Assembly (NCBI RefSeq): GCF_000337615.1
Contig: NZ_AOII01000032.1
Coordinates: 26,867-90,866, forward strand
Source of the DNA: Natrinema pallidum DSM 3751
GTDB lineage: Archaea > Halobacteriota > Halobacteria > Halobacteriales > Natrialbaceae
DNA: 64,000 bases
Reading direction: 5' to 3'
The translations under genes were made by a program, and so were the position numbers. Under the pieces are notes generated by a model, which made no database searches, was not told the origin of the DNA, and saw nothing but the letters and a program-made list of their open reading frames with translations. Positions 17,126-25,709 of the stretch are shown one piece after another. Within the stretch, counting starts at the first letter, position 1. Every line of letters begins with the position of its first letter.

Positions 17126-17905
17126 ATGAGCACCGATATCACCGATTCCGAGGACGCGACCGACACCGGGAGCGTCTCGAAGGACGGAGTGGCCGGTGCC
17201 GATACCGAGGCCGCCCCCGGTCCGGGTTCCGAGGGCGAGCAGCCGGGGATTCGATCCCAGGCCGAGGGCGGCATCGTCGCCCAACTCCGCCTCGACCACG
17301 CGGCCCTGTTCCTGCGACCGACCCTGCGGGACGCGCCGGCGGTCACCGTCGAACCGGCGTACTGGACCACCATCGAACCCGGCCGGACGGTCGTCTTCGT
17401 CACCGTCTACGGACGTGACTTCGACCCCTTCGAAACCGCTCTCACAGCCGATCCGACCGTCACCGATCCGGTGCTTGTCGATCGCTACTCCGACAGCCGA
17501 GTCTACCGCGTGACGCTTACCGACCGCGCAGTGACGGTTACCGCGGAAACCGCCGCGCTCGGTGGTCGCCTGCTCGATCTCTCGAGTTCCCGCGACGGCT
17601 GGCTCGTCCAACTTCGCTTTCCCGACCGCGAGCGACTCGTCGCGTTCAACGACTACTGTCGCGAGCACGAGATCTCAGTCACGGTCGATCACCTTCGGGT
17701 CTCCGACGACGAGAGCGAGGGGGTCGTCGCCCTGACCGACAAACAACAGGCACTCCTCACCGTCGCCCACGAAGAGGGGTACTTCGACGTGCCGCGGGGC
17801 ATCTCCCAGGACGAACTCGCGGAGCGGCTCGACGTTTCGAAGTCGGCGGTCTCCCAGCGGCTCCGGCGGGCGATCGGCGAACTGTGCGCCGCGGCGCTCC
17901 CCTGA
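17126..17905 (+). CDS. HTH_10 (Bat-type) transcriptional regulator
   Basis: A 259-residue regulator. The first 45 residues are acidic and disordered. The middle (about 50-190) is the BAT/GAF-like beta-rich region, and the last 60 residues are an HTH_10 domain with DELAERLDVSKSAVSQRLRRA. It lacks any PAS input domain, unlike its large neighbour. The ATG at 17126 was chosen because the upstream frame passes through two palindromes and loses the acidic composition. It probably regulates genes through upstream activator sites; the targets are unknown. Confidence 0.85.
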   Translation: MSTDITDSEDATDTGSVSKDGVAGADTEAAPGPGSEGEQPGIRSQAEGGIVAQLRLDHAALFLRPTLRDAPAVTVEPAYWTTIEPGRTVVFVTVYGRDFDPFETALTADPTVTDPVLVDRYSDSRVYRVTLTDRAVTVTAETAALGGRLLDLSSSRDGWLVQLRFPDRERLVAFNDYCREHEISVTVDHLRVSDDESEGVVALTDKQQALLTVAHEEGYFDVPRGISQDELAERLDVSKSAVSQRLRRAIGELCAAALP

Positions 17906-18059
17906 CCGCACGTCCCGGCCGGTGACCGCAAGCGGTGTTCAGCAGTGGCAGCGCCGTCCGAGTTCGCGCGCGAGAAAAAACGACTCGTCGATCGTCTCGA
18001 ACCGTGTCCGCTCGAGGGTGACCGATTCCGGCCCCATCGATCCCGTTCCGGGGCGGTCC

Positions 18060-18239
18060 TTACTCCTCGTCGTCGTCCTTCATCGATCCGAGCTGGTCGA
18101 CCAGCTCGTCCGTCGAGACGTCGGACTCGAACGACATTTCGCCCTGATGGTCGTTTTCGTGGACGTTGACCGCCTCTACGTCCTCATCGTCCGTCGTCTG
18201 CTCTTGTTGTTCGGATTCGTCGTAGCTACCAAAACCCAT
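18060..18239 (-). CDS. DUF5786-type small acidic protein
   Basis: A 59-residue, extremely acidic protein starting MGFGSYDESEQQEQ, the hallmark of a small conserved haloarchaeal family (DUF5786). About a third of its residues are Asp or Glu, and the C terminus carries a short helix (STDELVDQLGSM). The function is unknown. The start at 18239 is set by the family motif; the frame upstream to 18467 is basic. It is convergent with the HTH_10 gene. Confidence 0.8.
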   Translation of the reverse strand: MGFGSYDESEQQEQTTDDEDVEAVNVHENDHQGEMSFESDVSTDELVDQLGSMKDDDEE

Positions 18240-18620
18240 ATGCACGCGTCCCGCCCCACCGCAAAAGGTGTGGCGGTTCGTTCTATCACCGGCGCTCGAC
18301 CGGCAGTGGCTCGCCGCGCTGCGCGGCCGAAGGCCGTCCGCTCGCGGGCGTCCCGAGTCGTGCCGCTCGTTTCCCCTCCCTACCGATCGTTGGGGGCCGA
18401 TACCGGTCGTTCGATGCCCCGTACACGAGCGTCGGTCGGCTGTTCGGGTATCATACTTTTCGGACATCCGCCCTCGACCCGAAACAACGCCGTGAGCGGC
18501 GCTGAAACGGCCGTATTGTGGAACCCACTCGCAGACGGGACGGTCAGGATGCGATACTCGAAACGCCGGTCATCGACAGTCAGCCAAGGAGTACCTGCGG
18601 ACTACGGGATTTAGTAGTCC
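18240..18620. other. Gap between the DUF5786 gene and the glmS promoter
   Basis: About 380 bases that include the DUF5786 promoter region. The open frames have no recognisable features. Nothing else was seen. Confidence 0.4.
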
Positions 18621-18631
18621 GTCTATAGTAA
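18621..18631 (+). promoter_or_regulatory. Promoter upstream of the glmS leader ORF
   Basis: GTCTATAGTAA lies 28 bases before an ATG at 18659. The same 11 bases recur at 21337-21347, 27 bases before the zinc-ribbon gene at 21374. Confidence 0.5.
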
Positions 18632-18658
18632 TGGGTTCGGGAGGGATGAATTCCGCTC

Positions 18659-18826
18659 ATGGTTGCGTACCGTCTACCATCTCGATCGCTTGCGATGGAT
18701 CGGCAGGATATCACGTCGCCGCTCCTGCCGTCGTCGGTCGGGGACCGAGCCGACGACGCGTCGCCCCTAGAAACTGACACCGTGTCCGGGCCACACGAGC
18801 ATCCCCACCGGCCCGCCGGTCGGTGA
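18659..18826 (+). CDS. Possible 55-residue leader ORF of glmS
   Basis: An open frame of 55 codons that begins at the first ATG after the promoter and ends 7 bases before the glmS start. It has a mixed composition with an acidic middle (MDRQDITSPLLPSSVGDRAD). Its place, at the expected leaderless transcription start and right before glmS, is the main argument for translation. No homolog comes to mind. It may be a short gene, a regulatory leader, or chance. Confidence 0.3.
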   Translation: MVAYRLPSRSLAMDRQDITSPLLPSSVGDRADDASPLETDTVSGPHEHPHRPAGR

Positions 18827-18833
18827 ACAGCCG

Positions 18834-20645
18834 ATGTGTGGAATCATCGGCCGCGTCGGCGACGGGAACGCGCTCGAGCCGTTACTGACGGGACTCGAGA
18901 ACCTCGAGTATCGTGGCTACGACTCGGCCGGCGTCGCCGTCCAGAACGGCTCGGGAATCAACGTGGCAAAACGCTCCGGGCGGGTCGAGGAACTCAAGGA
19001 GTCGATCGGGGACCCCATTCAGGGGACGGTCGGGATCGGCCACACGCGTTGGAGCACGCACGGGCCGCCGACCGACGCGAACGCCCATCCCCATACCGAC
19101 GAGAGCGAAGACGTCGCCGTCGTCCACAACGGGATCATCGAGAACTACGCCGCGCTCAGGGACCGACTGGCGGCCACCGGCTACGAGTTCACGAGCGACA
19201 CCGACACCGAGGTCATTCCGCACCTCGTCCAGTACTACCTCGACGGCGGCTTCGACAGCGAGGCGGCGTTTCGCCGGGCCATCGCCGAACTCGAGGGCAG
19301 TTACGCCGTCACCGCGATGGTCTCCGGCGAGCACGTCCTCTACGCCGCACGACAGGGCTCGCCGCTCGTCGTCGGCATGGAGGACGGCGAGTACTTCCTC
19401 GCGAGCGACGTGCCGGCCTTTCTCGAGTACACCGACAGCGTGGTCTATCTCGAGGACGGCGATGTCGTCATCGTCGACCAAGACGGTGTCGAGTTCACGG
19501 ATCTCGACGGGAATCCGGTTACGCGGCCGTCCGAGACCGTCGAGTGGGACCCCGAGCAGGCGGGCAAGGGTGAGTACGATCACTTCATGCTCAAGGAGAT
19601 TACCGAGCAACCGACCTCGTTGGCCCAGGCGATCGAGGGGCGGGTCGATCCGACGAACGGACGGATCGCCCTGTCCGATTTCGGACCGGGCACGTTCGAC
19701 GATATCGATAGCATCCAGTTCGTCGCCTGTGGCACGTCCTATCACGCCGCGCTCTACGGTTCGCTGGCGCTGACCCAGGCCGGCGTGCAGTCGACCGCGC
19801 ACCTGGCCAACGAGTACAGCGTCTCGGCCCCGCCGATCGATGACGACACGCTGGTGATCGCGGTAACACAGAGCGGCGAGACCGCCGACACGCTCAACGC
19901 GCTCCGGCGAGCACGGGCCGAGGGCGCGGCCACGCTCACGGTGACGAACGTCGTCGGATCGACGGCCGCCCGCGAGGCCGACGACGCCCTCTTCATCCGC
20001 GCCGGCCCGGAGATCGGCGTCGCGGCGACGAAGACGTTCTCCTCGCAGGCCGTCATGCTCACGCTGCTTGCCCAGCGCATCGCCGGCGACCTGCGGGACG
20101 GGCCGGCGGCCGACCTCGAGACCCTCCTTCCGGAACTCGAGTCGATGCCCGGACGGATCGAAACCCTGCTCGACGAGTCCGACGCCGACCGGATCGCCGA
20201 GCGGTACCGCGGGAGCCAGTCGTACTTCTTTATCGGACGCGGACTCGGCTACCCCGTGGCGCTCGAGGGCGCGCTGAAGTTCAAGGAGATCACGTACGAG
20301 CACGCCGAGGGCTTCGCCTCCGGGGAACTCAAGCACGGTCCGCTGGCGCTGGTCACACCCGAGACGCCGGTGTTCGCGATCTTCACCGGTCAGGAGGACG
20401 AAAAGACGCTGAAAAACGCCGAGGAGGCCCAGACCCGCGGCGCGCCCATGATCGCGGTCTGTCCCGACGACCATCCGGCCGTCGAGGCCGCCGATGAGCA
20501 TCTCGCGATTCCCGAGACCGAGCCCGATCTGGCCGGGTTGCTCGCGAACGTCCAACTCCAACTCGTTTCGTACTACGCCGCCGACCTCCTCGGTCGGCCG
20601 ATCGACAAACCCCGCAACCTCGCCAAGAGCGTCACCGTCGAGTAG
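18834..20645 (+). CDS. glmS: Glutamine:fructose-6-phosphate aminotransferase (isomerising)
   Basis: A 603-residue cytoplasmic enzyme that makes glucosamine 6-phosphate from fructose 6-phosphate and glutamine, the first step to UDP-GlcNAc. The N-terminal glutaminase domain begins with the nucleophile Cys2 (MCGIIGRVG) and has HTRWSTHGPP. Two SIS domains follow, with ACGTSYHAAL and TQSGETADT in the first, and the C-terminal Lys in NLAKSVTVE. Length and motifs are normal. Together with glmM, 1 kb away and convergent, it supplies precursor for the amino-sugar operon at 56.7-62.1 kb. Confidence 0.95.
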   Translation: MCGIIGRVGDGNALEPLLTGLENLEYRGYDSAGVAVQNGSGINVAKRSGRVEELKESIGDPIQGTVGIGHTRWSTHGPPTDANAHPHTDESEDVAVVHNGIIENYAALRDRLAATGYEFTSDTDTEVIPHLVQYYLDGGFDSEAAFRRAIAELEGSYAVTAMVSGEHVLYAARQGSPLVVGMEDGEYFLASDVPAFLEYTDSVVYLEDGDVVIVDQDGVEFTDLDGNPVTRPSETVEWDPEQAGKGEYDHFMLKEITEQPTSLAQAIEGRVDPTNGRIALSDFGPGTFDDIDSIQFVACGTSYHAALYGSLALTQAGVQSTAHLANEYSVSAPPIDDDTLVIAVTQSGETADTLNALRRARAEGAATLTVTNVVGSTAAREADDALFIRAGPEIGVAATKTFSSQAVMLTLLAQRIAGDLRDGPAADLETLLPELESMPGRIETLLDESDADRIAERYRGSQSYFFIGRGLGYPVALEGALKFKEITYEHAEGFASGELKHGPLALVTPETPVFAIFTGQEDEKTLKNAEEAQTRGAPMIAVCPDDHPAVEAADEHLAIPETEPDLAGLLANVQLQLVSYYAADLLGRPIDKPRNLAKSVTVE

Positions 20646-21336
20646 GACGGCCGCTCTCAGTCCCCCGTTCCGACCGGCCGCGGACAGTACTCGCCGACAG
20701 CGTCCGGCTTCCGAGCGGAGTCTCCGTCCCCAGTAGAAGCGGGTGACGACGAGCCGCACCGACAGCTATCGGAGTGCCGCGACGAGTCGGCAGGAGGAAG
20801 TCACTCCGTGGCGAGTGCGACGAGGCGGGACGCCGATCGGACTCGAGTAGGGTCATCGAAGCCGCAGGACCTGAGACCACCCCCGTAGCCCGGTCCGCAC
20901 GGCGTCGGTGGTCGCGACCCGTACTCGAACGATGTCGGAATCGAACGTGGAGGGTCTGTGCGATCGAGCCGCGGCGACGGACCACCCGGCTCGTGGGTAT
21001 CGACCGATACCCTCCAATTGAACTAGGAATCGCCCGTGATATAAAGGGCACACCTGATAGCTACGGGCGGTCCGGATCGTGCCTGACCGGTGCTCGAGCG
21101 GACGGTCCCGACGATATTTCCCGACGGTCCGGAGGCGGGGAGGGTCGACCGACCCGTTCGACGCCTCACCGGCCGGCCGATAGCCGGTGTGCCGACCGCG
21201 TAATATCGGATTACTCGTTCGAAACGATCTCTTTCTCTCGCGCGAGGCGTCGACACTCTCGATATTCGGAGTGTCTTGCTCACTGCCAGATCACGACCGA
21301 AAGCCCCGACTAACGACGGGCCAGTTGATTATGCAG
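20646..21336. other. Gap between glmS and the zinc-ribbon gene
   Basis: About 690 bases. A TATA-like GTGATATAAAGG at 21031-21050 stands alone: no ATG with a good frame lies at leaderless distance on either strand. It could drive a small RNA. The longest frame (20774-21313, plus) is basic, with a low-complexity look, and is not called. Confidence 0.4.
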
Positions 21337-21349
21337 TCTATAGTAAATA
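21337..21349 (+). promoter_or_regulatory. TATA element of the zinc-ribbon gene
   Basis: GTCTATAGTAAAT ends 25-27 bases before the ATG at 21374. The first 11 bases are identical to the element before the glmS leader ORF. Confidence 0.55.
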
Positions 21350-21373
21350 CCGTTCTGTCGGTACGGGCTGTTG

Positions 21374-21580
21374 ATGTCGACGGATCAATCCGCGAAGTGG
21401 ACGCCGATGTCGTCACGATCGCAAACGAGCGCCCCTCGCTGTGTCAACTGCGGAAACCAGGTGACGCGTCAGTTCGCCCGCGTCTTCGGTGATAACCGCG
21501 ATGTCGTCCATGCCTGTCCCGACTGTGCGACGTACCGCGAGATGAAGACCTCCGATTTCATTCCCGAAGAAGCTAGATAG
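21374..21580 (+). CDS. Small zinc-ribbon protein (DUF7563-like)
   Basis: A 68-residue protein with two CxxC pairs, CVNC and CPDC, 25 residues apart, framing QFARVFGDNRDVVHA, and a tail TYREMKTSDF. This matches small haloarchaeal zinc-ribbon proteins annotated as DUF7563. The ATG at 21374 fits the promoter spacing; an internal ATG 33 bases later would still keep the whole ribbon. The function is unknown. Confidence 0.75.
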   Translation: MSTDQSAKWTPMSSRSQTSAPRCVNCGNQVTRQFARVFGDNRDVVHACPDCATYREMKTSDFIPEEAR

Positions 21581-21664
21581 CCGGTCCGTCCGGATGTCCC
21601 CCCTTGAGCGCCGCTGGCGCTGCCGTCTCGGTATCGAACTGACTCGGACCGCTCCTCGCTGTCC

Positions 21665-22990
21665 TCAGTGGTCTGCCGCCGTCGTCTCGGTGACGAGTCC
21701 CTTCGCGGTCTCGAACAGGTCCGCCGCGTCCGATTCCGACCGCGCCTCCGCGGTTACCCGGATCAGCGGCTGAGTTCCGCTGGCGCGAAGCAGGAACCAG
21801 CCGTCCTCGGTCTCGACTCTGACACCGTCGAGCGTGTCGACCTCCTCGTATCGCGTTCGAACGCGCTCAGTCACGTCGGTCATAACCGCCGTTTTATCCG
21901 CGACGTCGAGGGACGTTCGCCGGAGCGGATATCGATCGATTCCGGCGACGCGGTCGGACAATGGTCCTCCGTCGGCGACCAACTCGACCAGTTTACAGGC
22001 CGCCAGCGGTCCGTCCGGGCACCGCGTCTCCTCGGGCCAGATCCAGGCACCGCTCGGTTCCCCGCCGAAGACGACATCGGGTTCGGTCGTTCGCTCCGCG
22101 ACGTAGACATCCCCGACTCGCGTCCGGGTCAGCGATGCGCCGACGCCGGCCAGTACGTCGTCGACGGCGAGACTGGTGTCGACGGGAGCGGCGACGCGGT
22201 CGCCTTCGCCCGCCGCTTCTCCGGCGAAGATGGCGAGAAGAACGTCCTTCGGCACGAACGCTCCCGTTTCGTCGACCGCGACCATCCGGTCGGCGTCGCC
22301 GTCGTGTGCGATTCCCACCTCGGCGGCGGTCTCCGCGACGAGCGCCGACAGGGTCTCGAGGGTCTCCGCGGTCGGCTCGCTTGGCCGCCCGGGAAACGAG
22401 CCGTCCTCCTGCCCGTTCAGAGTTCGCACCTGACAACCGAGGTCGTCGAGCACTGCCGCCGTGATCCCGCCGGCACCGTTCCCCACGTCGACGACGACGC
22501 TGGGCCCGCGCTCGAGAGCGACCGCGTCCCGGATCGCGGCGGCGTGGTGGTCCCGGACGCCCTCGCGACGATAGCGGTCGCCGACGCCGTCCCAGTCGGC
22601 CAGTTCGTAGTCGTCCTCGCGAATCCGTCGCTCGATCGCCGCGCGCTGGTCGGGGCCGAACGCCTTCCCCGATGGGTTCCAGAGTTTGATCCCGTTGTCC
22701 GTCGCCGGGTTGTGCGAGGCCGTCACGACGATGCCCGCGTCGGCCTCGAGATGGGCGACCGCGCGGGCGATCGTCGGCGTCGCCTCGACGCCGACCGTGA
22801 TCACGTCCGCCCCGCACTCGCGCAGCCCCGCGCCGACCGCGTCGACGAGCATCGGCCCGCTCTCGCGGACGTCGCGACCGACGACGACGCGCTCGTATCC
22901 CTCCGAGGCGACCGCTCGGCCGACCGACAGTGCCAGCTCCGCCGTCACGTCGCTCCCGACCCGTCCGCGAATGCCGCTGGTTCCGAACAT
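21665..22990 (-). CDS. glmM: Phosphoglucosamine mutase
   Basis: A 441-residue enzyme of the alpha-D-phosphohexomutase family that converts glucosamine 6-phosphate to the 1-phosphate. It starts FGTSGIRGRVG, has the phosphoserine loop TASHNPATDNG near residue 90, a metal-binding DGDADRM, the sugar-binding GGEPSGAW and the phosphate-binding RASGTQPLIRV. It is convergent with the zinc-ribbon gene and close to glmS, which supports the glucosamine assignment. Phosphomannomutase activity cannot be excluded from sequence alone. Confidence 0.88.
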   Translation of the reverse strand: MFGTSGIRGRVGSDVTAELALSVGRAVASEGYERVVVGRDVRESGPMLVDAVGAGLRECGADVITVGVEATPTIARAVAHLEADAGIVVTASHNPATDNGIKLWNPSGKAFGPDQRAAIERRIREDDYELADWDGVGDRYRREGVRDHHAAAIRDAVALERGPSVVVDVGNGAGGITAAVLDDLGCQVRTLNGQEDGSFPGRPSEPTAETLETLSALVAETAAEVGIAHDGDADRMVAVDETGAFVPKDVLLAIFAGEAAGEGDRVAAPVDTSLAVDDVLAGVGASLTRTRVGDVYVAERTTEPDVVFGGEPSGAWIWPEETRCPDGPLAACKLVELVADGGPLSDRVAGIDRYPLRRTSLDVADKTAVMTDVTERVRTRYEEVDTLDGVRVETEDGWFLLRASGTQPLIRVTAEARSESDAADLFETAKGLVTETTAADH

Positions 22991-23378
22991 AGCCGCTTCT
23001 GAGAGCGGCGAGTGCCTTACTATGCACGGGTTAACTACGACGGTCAGGCCGCGGTTTCGGTCCGTGCGCCGCCGCTGTGTCGTCGTCTCGAGGCTCGCCC
23101 GGCGACCGCCGTTCGTAACGGCCCGACTCGGCCGGGCCGGCGGCGCTCGATCGTTAGTTGTCCCCTAGATTTCTGAACTGTCGGTGCTGTCTATATGAGT
23201 CTGGCCGGTACGCTCGAGTGAGAATGAGACCGGCAGAGCCTTCCGCCGCCGGACGGACTCCGGCGGCCGACGGACCCACGCCGCGGCTCCCACCGACCGA
23301 CGCGACGAACGACGACCGACCGTCGCCCCGAGGCAGCCACACAGACCGCTCGAGGGCCGAACGGAGTGGTCGACACCG
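22991..23378. other. Divergent gap between glmM and a winged-helix gene
   Basis: About 390 bases that hold two promoters. CTGTCTATATGAGTC near 23186-23200 is a TATA candidate, 180 bases before the winged-helix start, so that gene may have a leader. Nothing else was seen. Confidence 0.4.
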
Positions 23379-23690
23379 ATGAGCACGACCGAACCGGACG
23401 CCGAACTCGACGGCGACAGCAAGACCGACGACCGCGGTGACGGCGGAGACGAGTGGGACCGTGAGAGCGGTCTCTCCGAACTCCCGCCCAGCGCGAAACT
23501 GGTCTACAAGGTCCTCGAATACGAAGCCCCGCTGACCCAGGAGGGGATCGCGGCCGAGTCGCGGCTCTGTTCCCGAACCGTCCGCTACGCGCTGGGGAAA
23601 CTCGAGGAGCAGGACTTGATCTCCAGCCGCGCCTGTCTCGAGGACGCCCGTCAGTCGAAGTATCAGCTCGTCGACCCGGAGACACCTTGA
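23379..23690 (+). CDS. Winged-helix regulator (MarR/TrmB-like)
   Basis: A 103-residue protein. The first 35 residues are acidic and disordered; the rest is one winged helix-turn-helix: PPSAKLVYKVLEYEAPLTQ, then EGIAAESRLCSRTVRYALGK as the recognition pair, and a wing ending RQSKYQLVD. It has no ligand domain, so it may act as a dimer or with a partner. The start is the ATG just before the acidic segment. The target is unknown. Confidence 0.8.
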   Translation: MSTTEPDAELDGDSKTDDRGDGGDEWDRESGLSELPPSAKLVYKVLEYEAPLTQEGIAAESRLCSRTVRYALGKLEEQDLISSRACLEDARQSKYQLVDPETP

Positions 23691-23963
23691 CACGGCCATC
23701 GGCTGGTATCTCACCGGGAACCTGTTGATACACTCTCCCAATTAGCGCTGATTAATGCTGACTCATGTCTCATCTCAAAAACGGGACCACCAGAGTCACC
23801 GTCTGCTTGGTCCGTGCTCACTTTCACTCTCTCTCCATCCAGATCAGTACATTGGAAGGACAGAGACGAATGAGACAGGCCAATCTTAGATATATTGAAT
23901 TAATCAATTTGAACTATAGGGTTTTTACATAGGCTATTTAATCTTCGTGGGTTATGTGATGCT
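23691..23963. other. AT-rich promoter region
   Basis: The base composition falls well below that of the neighbours from about 23740. GGTTTTTACATAGGCTATTT lies 25-45 bases before the lipoprotein ATG and is its likely promoter. Confidence 0.45.
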
Positions 23964-24506
23964 ATGGACCGAAGGAAACTACTGAAGGCCCTATCCATCG
24001 GTACTATCTCCCTTTCTGGATGCCTGTCGGAAAGCAAGCAAAGTCGATCACAACGGGGGGCTTCGTTACCACCTAACTCTTCCACTACAAGTAACACAGA
24101 CCGTTCGGAGTTACCTGAGTATGCTCCGGAATATACGTATCTAGATTTTCAAATAGGGAGTGAAAATACAGTAACAGACCCGGAACAGAACCAACCTCAT
24201 GAGATAGGGATTTGGAACGCAACTGCCGAGACGTTCGGAATAACTGTCGAAATATTTGAGCAGCCAACTGAGTCCGCTGTTCTCAGCGGCACGTATCGGC
24301 TCCCGTCCGATACTGATCTCTCACTCACACTGTTAGAGCCGGCAACCTATCTCGTTCGGATACAGCCCGTGACAACTGACGCGAAAGAATCACTGCACAT
24401 CCCTCGCGACCGATTCGATTGCAATGCCTCTACTACCCACGTTGGAATCCGTGAAAACGGGCGTATCAACTCGACTCTTCTGACGACGACGAGGGAATGT
24501 GACTAA
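23964..24506 (+). CDS. Predicted lipoprotein of unknown function
   Basis: A 180-residue exported protein with a basic start (DRRKLLK), a hydrophobic stretch and a lipobox ending SGC near residue 19, followed by a Ser/Thr-rich linker. The rest looks like one beta-sandwich (HEIGIWNATAETFGITVEIF, later YLVRIQPV). Late in the protein a CNAS and a terminal ECD give two cysteines that could pair. The GC content is clearly lower than in the flanking genes, which suggests acquisition by transfer. I do not recognise the family. Confidence 0.7.
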   Translation: MDRRKLLKALSIGTISLSGCLSESKQSRSQRGASLPPNSSTTSNTDRSELPEYAPEYTYLDFQIGSENTVTDPEQNQPHEIGIWNATAETFGITVEIFEQPTESAVLSGTYRLPSDTDLSLTLLEPATYLVRIQPVTTDAKESLHIPRDRFDCNASTTHVGIRENGRINSTLLTTTRECD

Positions 24507-24698
24507 TTTGAGGCGATCATAGACGAACTCACGCGTTGCATCACGTTCTCACAATCCTGCAACTCCCCTTTCGGCCGGCTCGACCAGTTGTGCTGGACGT
24601 CTTTTCGATCATTGAGGCCCTCCGATCGGCTGCCAACTGCATACTCGTCACGAGAGTTCGGGGTCAGCCGAGTCGATGCGGCGTATTCGACGGCTGCC

Positions 24699-25709
24699 TT
24701 ACCGGTGTTTCTGATACCGATCGACGAGCAGATCGATCCCGAACACGCCGGCCGTGATCTCGTACTGGGTCTCGAGGCGGGGGTTGAACTTCGCCTTGTA
24801 CCGGTTGATGCTCGGGACGCCGGCCCCGACGAGGTCGTACTCGTCGATGCCGCCGTGCAGGCCGTCGCGCATGACGTGCCAGTCTAACAGGTCGTTGATC
24901 GCGATATCGACGCCGGCGTCCGGCTTGACACCACCCTGCCATCGATACCGCGTTCGGTCGGACTCGACGACCAGAATTCCGCCGAGAAACTCGCCGTCGA
25001 CGCGACAGACGTAGGGTCGAATCGCGCCGTCGGGCAGCGTCTCGTGTAGCGACCGTGCGAAGTCGGTGCTCAGCCGGAACGGCTGGCCCTGGCTCTCGTA
25101 GCGGTCGCGGACCTTTTCGACGATGCGCGCAACGTCGTCGGTGTCACCCTCCGCGATCGTGTAGCGGTCCCCGTCGGCGTTCCGGATGTTACTCCGCGCG
25201 TCGCTGCTGAACCGTTTCAGTAACTCGTCCTCGCTGCCCTCGAGATCGACGACGTACGTGTGACCGGGTTCGACATCGTACTCGTTCCAGACGAACGGCC
25301 GGATGTCGTCGAACTCCGCCGTGACGAACTTGCTGTACAGCGGCGCGATTTCGTCTTCGATCCGCTCGAGACAGCCCTCGATGAAGCGTTTGGTTCGCCG
25401 GTCGGCCTTCCGGCGTTTGAGTTTGTCCACGTTGAGCAAGGAGGGGCCGAGGTACGACGTCCACGAGTGGGGAGCCGGCGAGAACGCACCGGTGACCGGC
25501 CCCCTCGTGTATTCGAAGACGGGAAAGACGCCGACCGGCTCCTGGCCTTTGAAGCCGGCGAGCAGATAGGGTGTCGATCCGGTGTCCTCGGCCTGTAACC
25601 GGAGCGCTTCCGCCCGGAAGAAGGGATTCGTTCCGTCGGAGCGCTCGACGTAGCGGTTCCACTCGTCGGCATTGATCCGTGGGTCGAGGGCGCGGATTTC
25701 CACGCTCAT
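24699..25709 (-). CDS. FemAB/GNAT-like acyl transferase
   Basis: A 336-residue protein with the doubled-GNAT look of FemAB/BioF2-like acyltransferases: an N-terminal SVEIRALDPRINADEW, a middle PLYSKFVTAEFDDI, then GGILVVESDRTRYRWQGG, and near the C terminus GIDEYDLVGAGVPSINRYKAKF, where the acceptor site usually lies. In other organisms such proteins transfer an aminoacyl or acyl group to a cell-surface glycan precursor. It overlaps the preceding phosphodiesterase gene by 3 bases (ATGA), so the two are an operon. The acyl donor is unknown. Confidence 0.75.
   Translation of the reverse strand: MSVEIRALDPRINADEWNRYVERSDGTNPFFRAEALRLQAEDTGSTPYLLAGFKGQEPVGVFPVFEYTRGPVTGAFSPAPHSWTSYLGPSLLNVDKLKRRKADRRTKRFIEGCLERIEDEIAPLYSKFVTAEFDDIRPFVWNEYDVEPGHTYVVDLEGSEDELLKRFSSDARSNIRNADGDRYTIAEGDTDDVARIVEKVRDRYESQGQPFRLSTDFARSLHETLPDGAIRPYVCRVDGEFLGGILVVESDRTRYRWQGGVKPDAGVDIAINDLLDWHVMRDGLHGGIDEYDLVGAGVPSINRYKAKFNPRLETQYEITAGVFGIDLLVDRYQKHR

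Noticed and set aside
18882-20759. 625-codon minus-strand frame opposite glmS
   Set aside because: It lies antisense to a complete glmS with all motifs and has no acidic haloarchaeal composition or domain.
20774-21313. 179-codon frame between glmS and the zinc-ribbon gene
   Set aside because: Basic, low-order sequence with no domain, in a region with TATA-like words inside the frame.
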